Assembly: GCF_002902385.1 (NCBI RefSeq)
Contig: NZ_PPQH01000034.1
Location: 1-46,217 of the forward strand
Direction of reading: 5' to 3'
Origin: Staphylococcus intermedius NCTC 11048
GTDB lineage: Bacteria > Bacillota > Bacilli > Staphylococcales > Staphylococcaceae
DNA: 46,217 bases
Both the position numbers and the translations under genes were made by a program. The notes beneath the pieces are model-generated. The model was not told the DNA's origin, searched no databases, and was given only the letters and a program-made list of their open reading frames with translations. This document shows positions 1 through 8,887 of the stretch, piece by piece (position 1 is the stretch's first letter; each line of letters begins with the position of its first letter).

Positions 1-134
1 GTTCAAAAAATCACCGCCTCTATATCATTAGGGTGTGTCATTATTTTAACCTTTATCCATATAAAATTCTATATTAATATGATAAAAAAATTATGAGTAT
101 AATGCATTTGAACTGAGCGATAGAGAGAGTTGAC

Positions 135-226
135 AAATAAAAAGCGATGCCTCGCCTGAAAGCTACAACGGTTGGAATATGTTAATCGCCTCAATTCCAC
201 CATGCTCAGTCAACGAAGCATCGCTA
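135..226 (-). terminator. Structured 3' end and terminator of the gtrA-yfhO operon
   Basis: Just past the yfhO stop codon, read on the minus strand, the arm at 218-225 pairs with the arm at 143-150. The roughly 65 bases between them contain a second inverted repeat (GGTGGAAT against ATTCCAACC). The outer stem is followed by a T-rich tract, as in an intrinsic terminator. The loop is much longer than in a usual terminator, so a processed 3' RNA is possible. Structure was judged by eye only. Confidence 0.7.
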
Positions 227-232
227 ATTATT

Positions 233-2827
233 TTATTGTTTTGTTGTTCGACGGAGCCACCAACGATAAACGATCGCACCGAAGATACCTAATACCGTGA
301 TGAAGCTTAAAATACGCCAATAAGGGAGTGCATAAGTCAATGTCACTTCACGATCGCCTTTTTCTACTGGCACGATGGTCATTAATCCATTGCCTTGTAG
401 AACAGGGCGTGCCTCTCCATTGACTTCAGCGTTCAATCCTTTTCTGTAAGGTGTTGGTAATACGAGATATTGGTCTTTCTCTGATTTAAAATGTGCAGTC
501 AATTGGCGGTTGTCTGTTTCAACCTTTACAGGTGTCACTTTTGAGGCTGCACGTTTCAGTGTACTGTAATCTTCTCCGTATATGCCTTTCAGTTGAAAAC
601 GGTAATCGCCTTGTTTTAGCTTCAGTTGGACCTTATCACGAGCGGGTACACGTACTGTAATCGGTGTGACGTAACGACGATAAGCGTAATCCAGTTTCGT
701 TCGTCTTTGATAAAAGTCATCCAGTTTTAAATAATGTGGTTGATTCGGTGATAACAATTCGATGTCCATTTCCACATAATAATCGTGATAACGTTGCTGT
801 ACATCTTTAGGCAATTGAATATCCACGCCGCCATCTTGTTGACGCACTTTTAACATTTTTCCTTTCATCGATGCGTCGCGTGGTGTCACTGTCGCTTTTG
901 ATAATAGGTTTGGATTCGCTTGAAATGATTGGTTTGCTTGTTGATGATCGAGCACGACACCTTGTAACATCGCTTGTTCACGGTCTAACGGTGACTTTAA
1001 ATCGTTTTTATCATAGACACGAGACGTTAAATGCGCACTCGGATAATCCATCGTTTGTTTGGAATGGGTCCAGGTATGGTTTTGGTCTTCAATCGTTTGT
1101 ACTTTTTTCATTCCATACGGCAAATTGCGGTCCGGCGCATCTTTAATACGGTCCGTGATGCCCCACAATGCGTATAAGTTTTCGCGATCACCTAATAAGC
1201 GATATGTACTATTGCTATCATATTCCATGTTGATTTGCATTTGGCGTTCATAATAATCATAAATCGTGCCATCGAAAATACTGGAATACAATGCGACCCC
1301 ATTAAAGTCGTATATCATACTGGAATTCACCGCATAAGTACTCATATAATCTATGCGTTGTAATGGCGACTGGTCCTGCTTGATCGTATCAATGTGCTGT
1401 TGCAACGTGTCGCTATGATAATTCGGTGCTTTCAAATCGTCCATGGTCGACTGATACGGTGCAATATTGTTGTGATGATAGTTGAGCAATAAGACAAATT
1501 GTTGCACGACAAACAGCATGAGCACGACACCACGCATCCAATCTGATAGCGGGCGACGTTGGTATATCAGATAGCCCACTACGATTAAAATGATCACACT
1601 AACAATCATCCACCACATGGCACCGCGTGAAAAGCATACTGTTGCTATCGTGAGTATCACAATCGGAACCAGTGATTGTAAAAATGATTTCATAGTCAGC
1701 TCGGTCAAATATTTGAGCCATAATGCGATTAAAGCACTTGTTGTTAATGCAAGGATATACACCCAACGACGCTGTGGAAATGAAAACCCATTAAACGCAC
1801 TATCAAAATAAGGCGAAAACGAGCCGATGAGCAGTATCCAAGTGAAAATCGCGACCATTTTATAATGATAATGGCGATAAAGTTTGAACGAAAACAGTGC
1901 AACGAGCGCTATAAACGTGACTGTAATGTAAAAACCATTTGTGAAGATATGGTACTTTTGCGAAAAATCGATAATCGGTGAAATAAAGACATCATTCGTT
2001 TGACGATCATTATTTAAAAACGAGCGTACGCCGGTCACAAAGCCCAGCGCTGCGATACATAAGCTACACAGAACTGCTGGAATGAGTAAATACAATTTTT
2101 GCCAACGACCGACCTGATCTTCAGGATGCGGCCAAATCATGCGGTAAACGAGGTAAACGGTTAAAATCAGTGCTTCATAATAACTAAAGTAAAAGTTTGA
2201 AAATAGCGTTAAAGCAATTGCAATGATGAATAATCCAATACGTCGTTTTCTAAAAAAGCGTTCGATGCCCCAAATGGAAAGGGGTAAATAAATTAAAATA
2301 TCGCCAAAAAATGACCATGTAAAATTGAAATAATAGACGACAGTAGAAGTGGCATAAAGCATAGCGCCTAAGTAACGATAAAAACGTTCGAGTTTAAATT
2401 CACGAAACATACCATAGGCGGCAAGAAATGTGATGACACAACGTAAATAAGCCGTAAAGATTTGGTTGCCTGGCCAAAATTCAATGTCACTCGGATTGAG
2501 ATGGAATAGCCATTGCCCGAGACCTACAAAGATGAAGTTCAAATACATCATCGGTGAGGTCGTATAATAGTAGGCGAGGTCAGTAAAATAATCGCCACCG
2601 AGCCCAAAACCACTGTCATAAAGCGCATGATGTTGTGAAAAATGGTCATACAAAAAGCGTTGGAAAGGCATCATTTGTTTAAATCCATCGCCATTTCCAC
2701 TGTATATGATGCCATCTTGTATGAAACGGAAAGCGACAGGCACGTACACGATACATCCGATGAGACATGCGACGATAAAGACGGTTAAAAAGTGTGATAA
2801 ATGAATTTTTTGTTGCTGTTTTTTCAA
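233..2827 (-). CDS. yfhO: YfhO family polytopic membrane protein (intact copy)
   Basis: This 864-residue protein has an N-terminal hydrophobic helix, about a dozen further membrane segments over the first ~450 residues, a long extracytoplasmic C-terminal domain and a final membrane helix before a basic tail. The N-terminal extracytoplasmic motifs SGNGDGFKQM and GFGLGGDYFTDL are shared with the neighbouring copy. YfhO proteins are GT-C-like membrane proteins. In Bacillus, Listeria and S. aureus they transfer sugar from a lipid carrier to lipoteichoic acid, together with CsbB and a GtcA/GtrA protein. In S. aureus a yfhO gene lies next to rbgA, as here. The start is TTG at 2827, overlapping the TGA of the upstream copy (TTGA), with only a weak Shine-Dalgarno, so translation is probably coupled to that gene. 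A terminator follows the stop. The family call is firm; the sugar and acceptor are inferred. Confidence 0.88.
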   Translation of the reverse strand: MKKQQQKIHLSHFLTVFIVACLIGCIVYVPVAFRFIQDGIIYSGNGDGFKQMMPFQRFLYDHFSQHHALYDSGFGLGGDYFTDLAYYYTTSPMMYLNFIFVGLGQWLFHLNPSDIEFWPGNQIFTAYLRCVITFLAAYGMFREFKLERFYRYLGAMLYATSTVVYYFNFTWSFFGDILIYLPLSIWGIERFFRKRRIGLFIIAIALTLFSNFYFSYYEALILTVYLVYRMIWPHPEDQVGRWQKLYLLIPAVLCSLCIAALGFVTGVRSFLNNDRQTNDVFISPIIDFSQKYHIFTNGFYITVTFIALVALFSFKLYRHYHYKMVAIFTWILLIGSFSPYFDSAFNGFSFPQRRWVYILALTTSALIALWLKYLTELTMKSFLQSLVPIVILTIATVCFSRGAMWWMIVSVIILIVVGYLIYQRRPLSDWMRGVVLMLFVVQQFVLLLNYHHNNIAPYQSTMDDLKAPNYHSDTLQQHIDTIKQDQSPLQRIDYMSTYAVNSSMIYDFNGVALYSSIFDGTIYDYYERQMQINMEYDSNSTYRLLGDRENLYALWGITDRIKDAPDRNLPYGMKKVQTIEDQNHTWTHSKQTMDYPSAHLTSRVYDKNDLKSPLDREQAMLQGVVLDHQQANQSFQANPNLLSKATVTPRDASMKGKMLKVRQQDGGVDIQLPKDVQQRYHDYYVEMDIELLSPNQPHYLKLDDFYQRRTKLDYAYRRYVTPITVRVPARDKVQLKLKQGDYRFQLKGIYGEDYSTLKRAASKVTPVKVETDNRQLTAHFKSEKDQYLVLPTPYRKGLNAEVNGEARPVLQGNGLMTIVPVEKGDREVTLTYALPYWRILSFITVLGIFGAIVYRWWLRRTTKQ

Positions 2828-5433
2828 TATTTTTCACTCTTTCTTGATTGTTTATGTTGATACCATCGACTATAAAAGACACTGCAGATGATACTGATCA
2901 GTGACAAGACGACCATCGTAATGAAATAAGGTGGACGATAGTGAATGTCGATTTGTTTTGCATTTGGTCCTACTTTGACACCTGTCATCATGCCGTTGAC
3001 GCTCTGCGGTGTGACTGGCTCCCCATCAACAAAAGCAGTCATGCCTTTACGATAAGGGATGTTGATGACTGCCATCCCCCCTGAATGATCGGCGAAATGG
3101 ACTTTAATTTTACCTTGATGTTCTTCATAACGGTGTGGTGCACTATTTTGATATGCCCGTTTTAATGGATCATAATCTTCGCCATACACACCTTGAATGT
3201 TGAATTGGTACGTGCCTGTGGGTGAGATGCTGAGATGTATTTGTCCGTTGTTGTCAGGTTGCACGCGGTACAGTAATGTATTTTGGCCTGTACGATATTT
3301 GGACGCGTTAAATAAACGATGATTTTCATAGCCGTTGACATCGAGTGTACTGTTACTATCTGGCGCTTTCCGCTTAAAATAGACAACGACGTAAAAGTCT
3401 TCATACTGTTCTCGCAATGATTTTGGAAGTTGTAGGGTCACGCCGCCATTTGGTTCAGTGACGGTAAATGCATCCGAGTGCGTCCGTTTTGCATCGCGGG
3501 TGGTCATTTCAATATCATGTACGAGATTTCGAGCTTGATGTGGGTAAGCTTGTCCTTGGTGCTCCAAGACGACGCCATCTAACATCGCATGTTCACGGTC
3601 AATCGGTGTCGTTAAATCCTCAGCACGATAATATTGACGGCTGACACGTACGGCAGGTAAAGGATATTGATTTTCATAGATGATATACTGACCATTTTGC
3701 TGCACTTTTTTAAAATTGGCAGGTTGTCGGTGTTGATAATCTTTTTCCATCAGGTAACGTACGGACAAAAGACTCGCAATATTTGAACGCGCCCCTGTAG
3801 ATTGATAACGACTGACAGATTCTTCTTTTAAGTTAATCATTAAGTAGCGATAATAAAATTCAATGAGTTGTTGATCGAAAATGCTCGAATACAAACTCAG
3901 TCCTTTAAAATGTTGATACATCGGTGTATTATCTTGCTCGTTCACACGCCAATCGATCCGTTCGTCTGCTTGTTTATCCGCATTCATTTGGTCGACGAGT
4001 GATTGCTGTAAAGGCGTATGGTACAAACTGGCATTCGCATAAAATGTATTGGCGCGCTTTTCGTGATCCGTATGGAAAATTTGATTTTTAATAAAAACTG
4101 TAGATATGGCAAACTGTAAAATAATGAGTGCACATGCAAAACTCAATGATACGAAAATGTGGCGCTTGTTATCATGACGTGCAATCGTTAGGACCAGTAA
4201 TCCAATAAGACAGACGAGCGGTACGAGATAGACCCACCAGACGACGCGATCGTATATGTAGGCACTGATGAAAACAACGGCCATCGCAGGGATTGCAGTC
4301 ATGAGATATGTAAGACGTGATAATGATTTGAAATATTGTACATAAGTCGCAACTAAACCACTCGTCACAAAGGCTAATAAATAGTGCGAACGTTTTTGTG
4401 GCGCTGAAAAGCCATTGAAAATACTGTCCACATAAGGGATAAATGCTGCGATGATGGTCATGATGCTGAGTATTGCGAACAGTCTGTAGTAGAAGTGACG
4501 GTACAATTTAAATGTAAGTAATGCTTGAATCACAACAAATGAAATCACGATTAAATAGTTGTCATAGAAAAGATTCGTATTTTCATTGAAAGATTCCACT
4601 AACGGTATGTCACCATCAAATGGAATACGTTGATTGTTGAAAAAACTGCGTACCCCATGAAAGAAAAAGAATAAACTTGAACCTACACCTAAAACTGCTG
4701 CAACACCTAATGGCAAAACAGTGCCAATGCCTCGTTTTTGATCATCAGGATGTGCGTGAAATACTCTCAGACTATAATAAATGAGTCCCATCAGTACTTG
4801 GTAATAGGCAAAGTAAAAATTATTCGCAAATGAAACCGCTGTAATGATAATGAATAGTCCTAGCTTGCCCGATTTCAAAAAGCGTTCAATACTGAGAAAG
4901 AGCAATGGTAATAAAATCAATACATCACTAAAAAAAGGTCAGTACACGGTAAAACGAAAATAAAGCGGTGACATGGCGAATAACACTGCAAAGACGACCG
5001 ATGCGACGTGATGGAATCTCAACTGACGAGCATAATAATACGTGGCGAGCATGATGCCGGTACATTTCAAAATCGAAACGACCCATGCTTGAGTAAACCA
5101 ATACATCATGTCTTTAGGATCCACGAGATGTATGAGGGATAATAACCAAGTAACGCCTGCAGTTAAAATAAATATGAAGTTGGTCGAAAAATAATATGAT
5201 AAATCAGTAAAGAAATCACCACCAAGACCAAAATCAGTGGCATAAAAAAAGGTACCTTCAGACCATTTTTCGTATAAAAACATCTGAATAGGTACCATTT
5301 GTTCCATACCATCATTTGGACCTGTAAATAACAGACCGTCTGTGAAAAAACGATATAGAATATAAGCATGCCCTAGAAGCGACATACATAAAAATAAAAC
5401 AATAAAGCTCAGTGGTTGCAAGTAACGTCTCAT
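2824..5433 (-). pseudogene. YfhO family membrane protein gene interrupted by an in-frame TGA
   Basis: Read from the ATG at 5433, preceded by a GTGAGG ribosome binding site, this is an 869-codon gene with one internal stop, TGA at 4939-4941 (codon 165). The frame does not change: 164 residues upstream end in FRFTVY, and the frame then resumes with PFFSDVLILLPLLF and runs 704 residues to its normal end. The intact paralogue downstream has FNFTWSFFGDILIYLPL at the equivalent place, so a TGG to TGA change at a tryptophan codon is the simplest reading. Everything else looks intact: GFGLGGDFFTDL motif, multiple membrane helices, C-terminal extracytoplasmic domain, last helix and basic tail. Apart from that stop the two genes are nearly equal in length, so they look like a tandem duplication. 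It lies 19 bases after gtrA and overlaps the next yfhO by four bases. A sequencing or assembly error at one base is the main alternative. Confidence 0.85.
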
Positions 5434-5452
5434 AATTCGAACCTCACTTTGA

Positions 5453-5836
5453 TTATCGATCTTTAAGAATATATTTAGATAACATATAAGTAATCGGTAT
5501 CGTAACGATGAGTCCGACAAATGGTGCAAAAGTTGCGTCGAATTGCATGAGATCCACAAAGATAAAGATGAGCAATGTCTGTGTCCCCATATTGACCACT
5601 TGAGTGAGTGGAAAAGCTAAAAATTTCTTTAATGTTGGTCGTACTTTATAAACAAAATAACAATTTAAATAGTAAGAAACGACGAACGAAACTATAAAAC
5701 CTATGATATGACTCACAAGATAATGGACATCAAATAAGCGCAATAATATTAAATAGACGATATAATAATTGAGCGTATTCATGCCACCTACTAATATAAA
5801 GCGAAAAATTTCAAAAAAACGTGCTGAGTTCACCAT
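5453..5836 (-). CDS. GtrA/GtcA family membrane protein
   Basis: This 127-residue protein has four hydrophobic segments (roughly residues 10-30, 35-58, 72-92 and 98-120) and the family pattern FRFILVGGMNTLNYYIVY near the start, followed by a motif around NCYFVYK in the middle. GtrA/GtcA proteins are small four-helix membrane proteins thought to move undecaprenyl-phosphate-linked sugars across the membrane for wall or lipoteichoic acid glycosylation. The ATG at 5836 follows AAAGGTAGG. It is the first gene of the minus-strand operon with the two YfhO-type genes, which fits one pathway: lipid-linked sugar export followed by transfer. No CsbB-like glycosyltransferase is in the window, so that partner must be encoded elsewhere. 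The family call is secure; the sugar is unknown. Confidence 0.87.
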   Translation of the reverse strand: MVNSARFFEIFRFILVGGMNTLNYYIVYLILLRLFDVHYLVSHIIGFIVSFVVSYYLNCYFVYKVRPTLKKFLAFPLTQVVNMGTQTLLIFIFVDLMQFDATFAPFVGLIVTIPITYMLSKYILKDR

Positions 5837-6062
5837 TCAATAGACCTACCTTTGTTCAACGATATGTGATTGTAAATAGCTATTGACGATAAAGTTGATT
5901 ATACTTAAAGTGGTGTATATCAAATTTTGTTATACAATTCATGATGCGGATGCTTTAATTCGTCATTCAATTTCGTATGTTTATATCTTTAAAACTAACA
6001 ATTAATATAACATATAACATTTAAAAAAACGATTGTAAGAATATTTAAGAGGAGTTAAAACT

Positions 6063-6935
6063 ATGGTAATTCAATGGTATCCAGGTCATATGGCCAAAGC
6101 AAAACGAGAAGTGACTGAACAACTAAAGAAAGTGGATGTGGTCTTTGAATTGGTCGATGCGCGCATTCCTTTTAGTTCGAGAAATCCAATGATAGATGAG
6201 GTGATTCAACAAAAACCACGCGTCGTCATTTTCAATAAAAAAGATATGGCCAATTTAAAAGAAATGGAAAAATGGTATGCCTTTTTTAGAGATAAAGGGG
6301 CGTATCCTGTAGCTGTAGATGCCAAACATGGTAAAGGCTTGAAAAATGTGGAGGCGGCTGCGATAGAAGCAACACGTGAAAAATTTGAACGTGAGAAAGC
6401 AAAAGGATTAAAACCGAGAGCCATACGTGCCATGATTGTGGGTATCCCGAATGTCGGTAAATCAACGTTAATTAACAAACTTGCAAACCGTGCGATCGCG
6501 CAAACAGGAAATAAACCAGGTGTGACGAAACAACAGCAATGGATTAAAGTAGGCAAATCATTACAGTTATTAGATACACCAGGGATTTTATGGCCAAAGT
6601 TTGAAGACCAACTGATCGGTAAAAAGTTAAGTTTAACGGGTGCAATTAAAGATAGCATTGTGCATTTAGATGAAGTGGCGATTTATGGGTTAGAATTTCT
6701 CATTGAACATGATTATGAAGCATTATTAGCACACTTTAAAATCGATGTGCCACGTGATGCGGAAATGTTGACATGGTTTGATGCGATAGGACGTAAGCGT
6801 GGTCTGTTACAACGTGGAAATGAGGTCGATTACGAAGCGGTAATTGAAGCATTGATCTATGACATTAGAAATGCGAAAATCGGGACATATTGTTTTGACT
6901 TATATTCCGAATGGCAGGCTGAAACAGATGCGTAA
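6063..6935 (+). CDS. rbgA: Ribosome biogenesis GTPase RbgA (YlqF)
   Basis: This 290-residue protein begins with [12 protein letters not shown] and shows the circularly permuted GTPase order: NKKD (G4) at about 58-61 comes before the P-loop GIPNVGKST at about 127-135, and DTPG (G3) is at about 171-174. RbgA proteins are essential for late assembly of the 50S ribosomal subunit, and their GTPase is activated by the maturing particle. The C-terminal ~80 residues match the family's RNA-binding tail in length. The start follows AGAGGAGT. The gene is divergent from the gtrA-yfhO operon and overlaps the start of rnhB by eight bases, so the two are probably co-transcribed. The rbgA-rnhB pairing is standard in this genus. 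Confidence 0.97.
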   Translation: MVIQWYPGHMAKAKREVTEQLKKVDVVFELVDARIPFSSRNPMIDEVIQQKPRVVIFNKKDMANLKEMEKWYAFFRDKGAYPVAVDAKHGKGLKNVEAAAIEATREKFEREKAKGLKPRAIRAMIVGIPNVGKSTLINKLANRAIAQTGNKPGVTKQQQWIKVGKSLQLLDTPGILWPKFEDQLIGKKLSLTGAIKDSIVHLDEVAIYGLEFLIEHDYEALLAHFKIDVPRDAEMLTWFDAIGRKRGLLQRGNEVDYEAVIEALIYDIRNAKIGTYCFDLYSEWQAETDA

Positions 6936-7713
6936 AGGTAAAACGATACAAGCGATTAAGGAAGAATTACAATTAGTAACAACCCTGGAAGACTTAGCAC
7001 AGCATCCTGACTTTCAAGATGCACGTAAAGGGGTGCAACAAGCGTTCTTGCAGCGTCAACGTCAACTTGAAAAAATAGTGTTACAAAAACAAAAGTATCG
7101 TGACATGTGTCAATACGAGACAGAGATTTTAAATGCAAATCCAGAAGCGCTGATTTGTGGCGTGGATGAGGTAGGACGTGGACCTCTGGCTGGACCAGTT
7201 GTCGCAAGTGCAGTGGTTTTACAGCCTGAGCATGATTTTGTGGGTATCAATGACTCCAAACAATTGTCTGCCACGCAACGAGATTTGTTGAACACAGCGT
7301 TAAAAGCGCAAGTACGTGCGTGGGCAGTGGGCATTGCAACACCGGAAGAAATTGACGCACATAATATTTATGTGGCAACACAAATCGCCATGTATCGGGC
7401 TATTGAAAATTTGGCAGTGACACCGACACACTATCTCATTGATGCGATGAAGCTCGATCAACTGACGGCATCACAACAAGCGATCATTAAAGGTGATGCC
7501 AAAAGTGTATCTATCGCTGCCGCCAGTATTATTGCAAAAGTGTATCGGGATGACTTGATGGCTGAATATGCCGAGCGCTATCCGGGTTACGATTTTGCAC
7601 AAAATGCTGGATATGGCACACAAAAACATTTAGATGGTTTGAAACAATATGGTGTGACCCCGATTCATAGAAAATCTTTCGAGCCCATTAAATCAATGGT
7701 TTCAAAGCTTTAA
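6928..7713 (+). CDS. rnhB: Ribonuclease HII
   Basis: This is a 261-residue enzyme that cuts RNA in RNA/DNA hybrids and removes single ribonucleotides from DNA. The catalytic signature [13 protein letters not shown] begins at about residue 80; the later acidic residue lies in LIDAM, and the [17 protein letters not shown] stretch is characteristic of RNase HII. The reading frame is open further upstream, but the start at 6928 gives an N-terminus ([14 protein letters not shown]) matching the staphylococcal family, and the upstream alternative would run deep inside rbgA. The ribosome binding site is weak and lies within the rbgA 3' end, which suggests translational coupling. The C-terminus [10 protein letters not shown] is typical. 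Confidence 0.96.
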   Translation: MRKGKTIQAIKEELQLVTTLEDLAQHPDFQDARKGVQQAFLQRQRQLEKIVLQKQKYRDMCQYETEILNANPEALICGVDEVGRGPLAGPVVASAVVLQPEHDFVGINDSKQLSATQRDLLNTALKAQVRAWAVGIATPEEIDAHNIYVATQIAMYRAIENLAVTPTHYLIDAMKLDQLTASQQAIIKGDAKSVSIAAASIIAKVYRDDLMAEYAERYPGYDFAQNAGYGTQKHLDGLKQYGVTPIHRKSFEPIKSMVSKL

Positions 7714-7804
7714 GTGATATGAATGGGGAGATAATAAGTTTTCAAAAAGTTAGAATTATGTTTTACTAGTAGTAATTTCTAAATAAAGAAAGGAAATGAA
7801 ACCC

Positions 7805-8080
7805 ATGGATGAAACATTACGAAAATTATATAAAGTTTTAGTACATTTTGAAGAAAAAGAAGTAGAAATTACTGAAGACGAAAAGAAGTTGAAAAAGATT
7901 AAAGAAGAAATTGAAGAGAATTTGAATGTTTCAATTGAAGATGAACAGCAGGCGGATTTGATTCGTTTGTTGAAGGAACATCAGTTTGTCGTGGAGTCCA
8001 CTGAGGAAGAGCAGAAGATTGTGAATGTGCCAATGGATGAGGATACGCAAATTTCGTTCCAGGTAACTGAAGAGAATTAG
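7805..8080 (+). CDS. Small acidic hypothetical protein
   Basis: This 91-residue, very charged protein (rich in Glu, Lys and Asp) has no membrane segment or signal peptide. Residues ~15-45 are dominated by E and K with a heptad-like pattern and may form a helix or coiled coil; a shorter, more hydrophobic C-terminal half (RLLKEHQFVVEST, then IVNVPMDED) follows. I do not recognise the family and assign no function. An in-frame ATG at 7796 would sit only two bases from the AAAGAAAGG ribosome binding site, so the ATG at 7805 is preferred, although its spacing (11 bases) is slightly long. A strong terminator follows at 8102, so it is either the last gene of the rbgA-rnhB unit or a small separate unit. 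I do not remember a gene at this place in S. aureus. Confidence 0.7.
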   Translation: MDETLRKLYKVLVHFEEKEVEITEDEKKLKKIKEEIEENLNVSIEDEQQADLIRLLKEHQFVVESTEEEQKIVNVPMDEDTQISFQVTEEN

Positions 8081-8101
8081 TTTGATGTATGTATGGTTGT
8101 G

Positions 8102-8143
8102 CTAGGATGAAGCGGGAGTGTTTCCGTTTTGTCCTAGTTTTTT
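8102..8143 (+). terminator. Intrinsic terminator after the small acidic protein gene
   Basis: A stem of about 15 pairs, CTAGGATGAAGCGGGA against TTCCGTTTTGTCCTAG with several G-U pairs, is closed by a four-base loop and followed by six T. It ends the rbgA-rnhB-hypothetical transcription unit before the repeat-filled gap. Confidence 0.88.
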
Positions 8144-8177
8144 GTTTGTGGACAGTCCGGACATATTTACTTTTGGG

Positions 8178-8496
8178 AGTGCGAATTGCCAGATTGCTTA
8201 AATCGCGCTGCGCTTTCCTAGGGACTGGCCCTTCAACTCAATTCGGCTTGATTGAAATAGACACTTGTTTGAAGCCGAATTGGATTTTGGGAGCAGTACA
8301 GAAATCTCATGTATAACAAAGATTTCGTCGTACTGCCCCCGCAAGGCTGACTAGACTTCTCAAAAGCATGCGTATTGAGAAGTCAGACAGCTACTGCGTT
8401 AACCAGTAACCACTATCAAAGTTAAATGCCGACATTTTGTTTTCAACTTTATCCCTCAGGAGTCTTGCGCGATTTTTGCAATCTGAGTGTGGCACT
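8178..8496 (+). repeat. Structured intergenic repeat, copy A (long form)
   Basis: This copy of the window's repeat family is bounded by inverted arms: AGTGC...CAGATTGC on the left and GCAATCTG...GCACT on the right, with an inner arm AAATCGCGC pairing with GCGCGATTT. Inside are three hairpins: H1 (AATTCGGCTT / AAGCCGAATT), H2 (CAGTAC..AAATCT / AGATTT..GTACTG, from about 8287) and H3 (GACTTCTCA / TGAGAAGTC, about 8354-8388). H2 and H3 are nearly identical to copies B and D, whereas the outer arms are unrelated in sequence but equally self-complementary. No convincing ORF lies in it. It could be a structured RNA or a non-autonomous mobile element. Confidence 0.85.
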
Positions 8497-8819
8497 TAAA
8501 CTGAGATGGGGAGGAATTCGAGATGTGCTAAAACAAAAGCTTCTTCACAATATTCTTCTTTATAGAGAGGAGAGGGAGTAATGATATATAGTACTTTCTT
8601 CTTTAAAAGGAGATGCAGGTGAATGCGTGACATGTTAATAAATCTTCCTTCTATCAGTTTTCTTTATAGTTTATAGAGTGAATAACATAGCGATTTGTTA
8701 TTTGTTCTAAATCGGATGCAAAAAATAATTTTTATAATTTGATATTGGCTGAAACAATGTATTGCATGTGTTCTATGGGGATAGGTGCGATAAAACATTT
8801 GGATACTAGAGGGAATCTG
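8497..8819. other. Gap before sucC: AT-rich, possible leader peptides only
   Basis: There is no gene of normal size here. Two very short ORFs are placed head to tail: 8581-8622 (13 codons, after GAGAGGAGAGGG) and 8623-8676 (17 codons, MRDMLINLPSISFLYSL, after AAAAGGAGATGC); the second ATG follows the first TGA directly. Both have good ribosome binding sites but may be chance. The rest of the gap is AT-rich without recognisable structure. Confidence 0.3.
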
Positions 8820-8848
8820 TTTACAATAGCGCTTACATTTTCTATAAT
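8820..8848 (+). promoter_or_regulatory. SigA-type promoter of sucCD
   Basis: TTTACA at 8820-8825 and TATAAT at 8843-8848 are separated by 17 bases, a near-consensus vegetative promoter. Transcription would start about 33 bases upstream of the sucC ATG. A cre-like sequence lies between the two boxes. Confidence 0.75.
8824..8837 (+). promoter_or_regulatory. Possible cre (CcpA) site in the sucCD promoter
   Basis: CAATAGCGCTTACA matches the low-GC Gram-positive cre consensus TGWAARCGYTWNCA at 11 of 14 positions, with the central CG and the whole right half-site intact. It overlaps the -35 to -10 spacer, where CcpA binding would block RNA polymerase. TCA-cycle genes are known CcpA targets in staphylococci, which makes repression by glucose plausible. 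The left half-site is poor, so this remains a candidate. Confidence 0.4.
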
Positions 8849-8887
8849 TGTACTTGAACTTAACCTTAAGAAACAGGAGGATGGAGT

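Noticed and set aside
4939..4941. Selenocysteine or programmed readthrough at the yfhO TGA
   Set aside because: No selenocysteine insertion structure is evident, staphylococci are not known to use it, and the paralogue has tryptophan near this point, so a plain nonsense mutation is simpler.
8089..8316. 75-residue open frame running into repeat copy A
   Set aside because: It crosses the terminator at 8102 and the repeat arm, and the frame is not kept in copies B or D.
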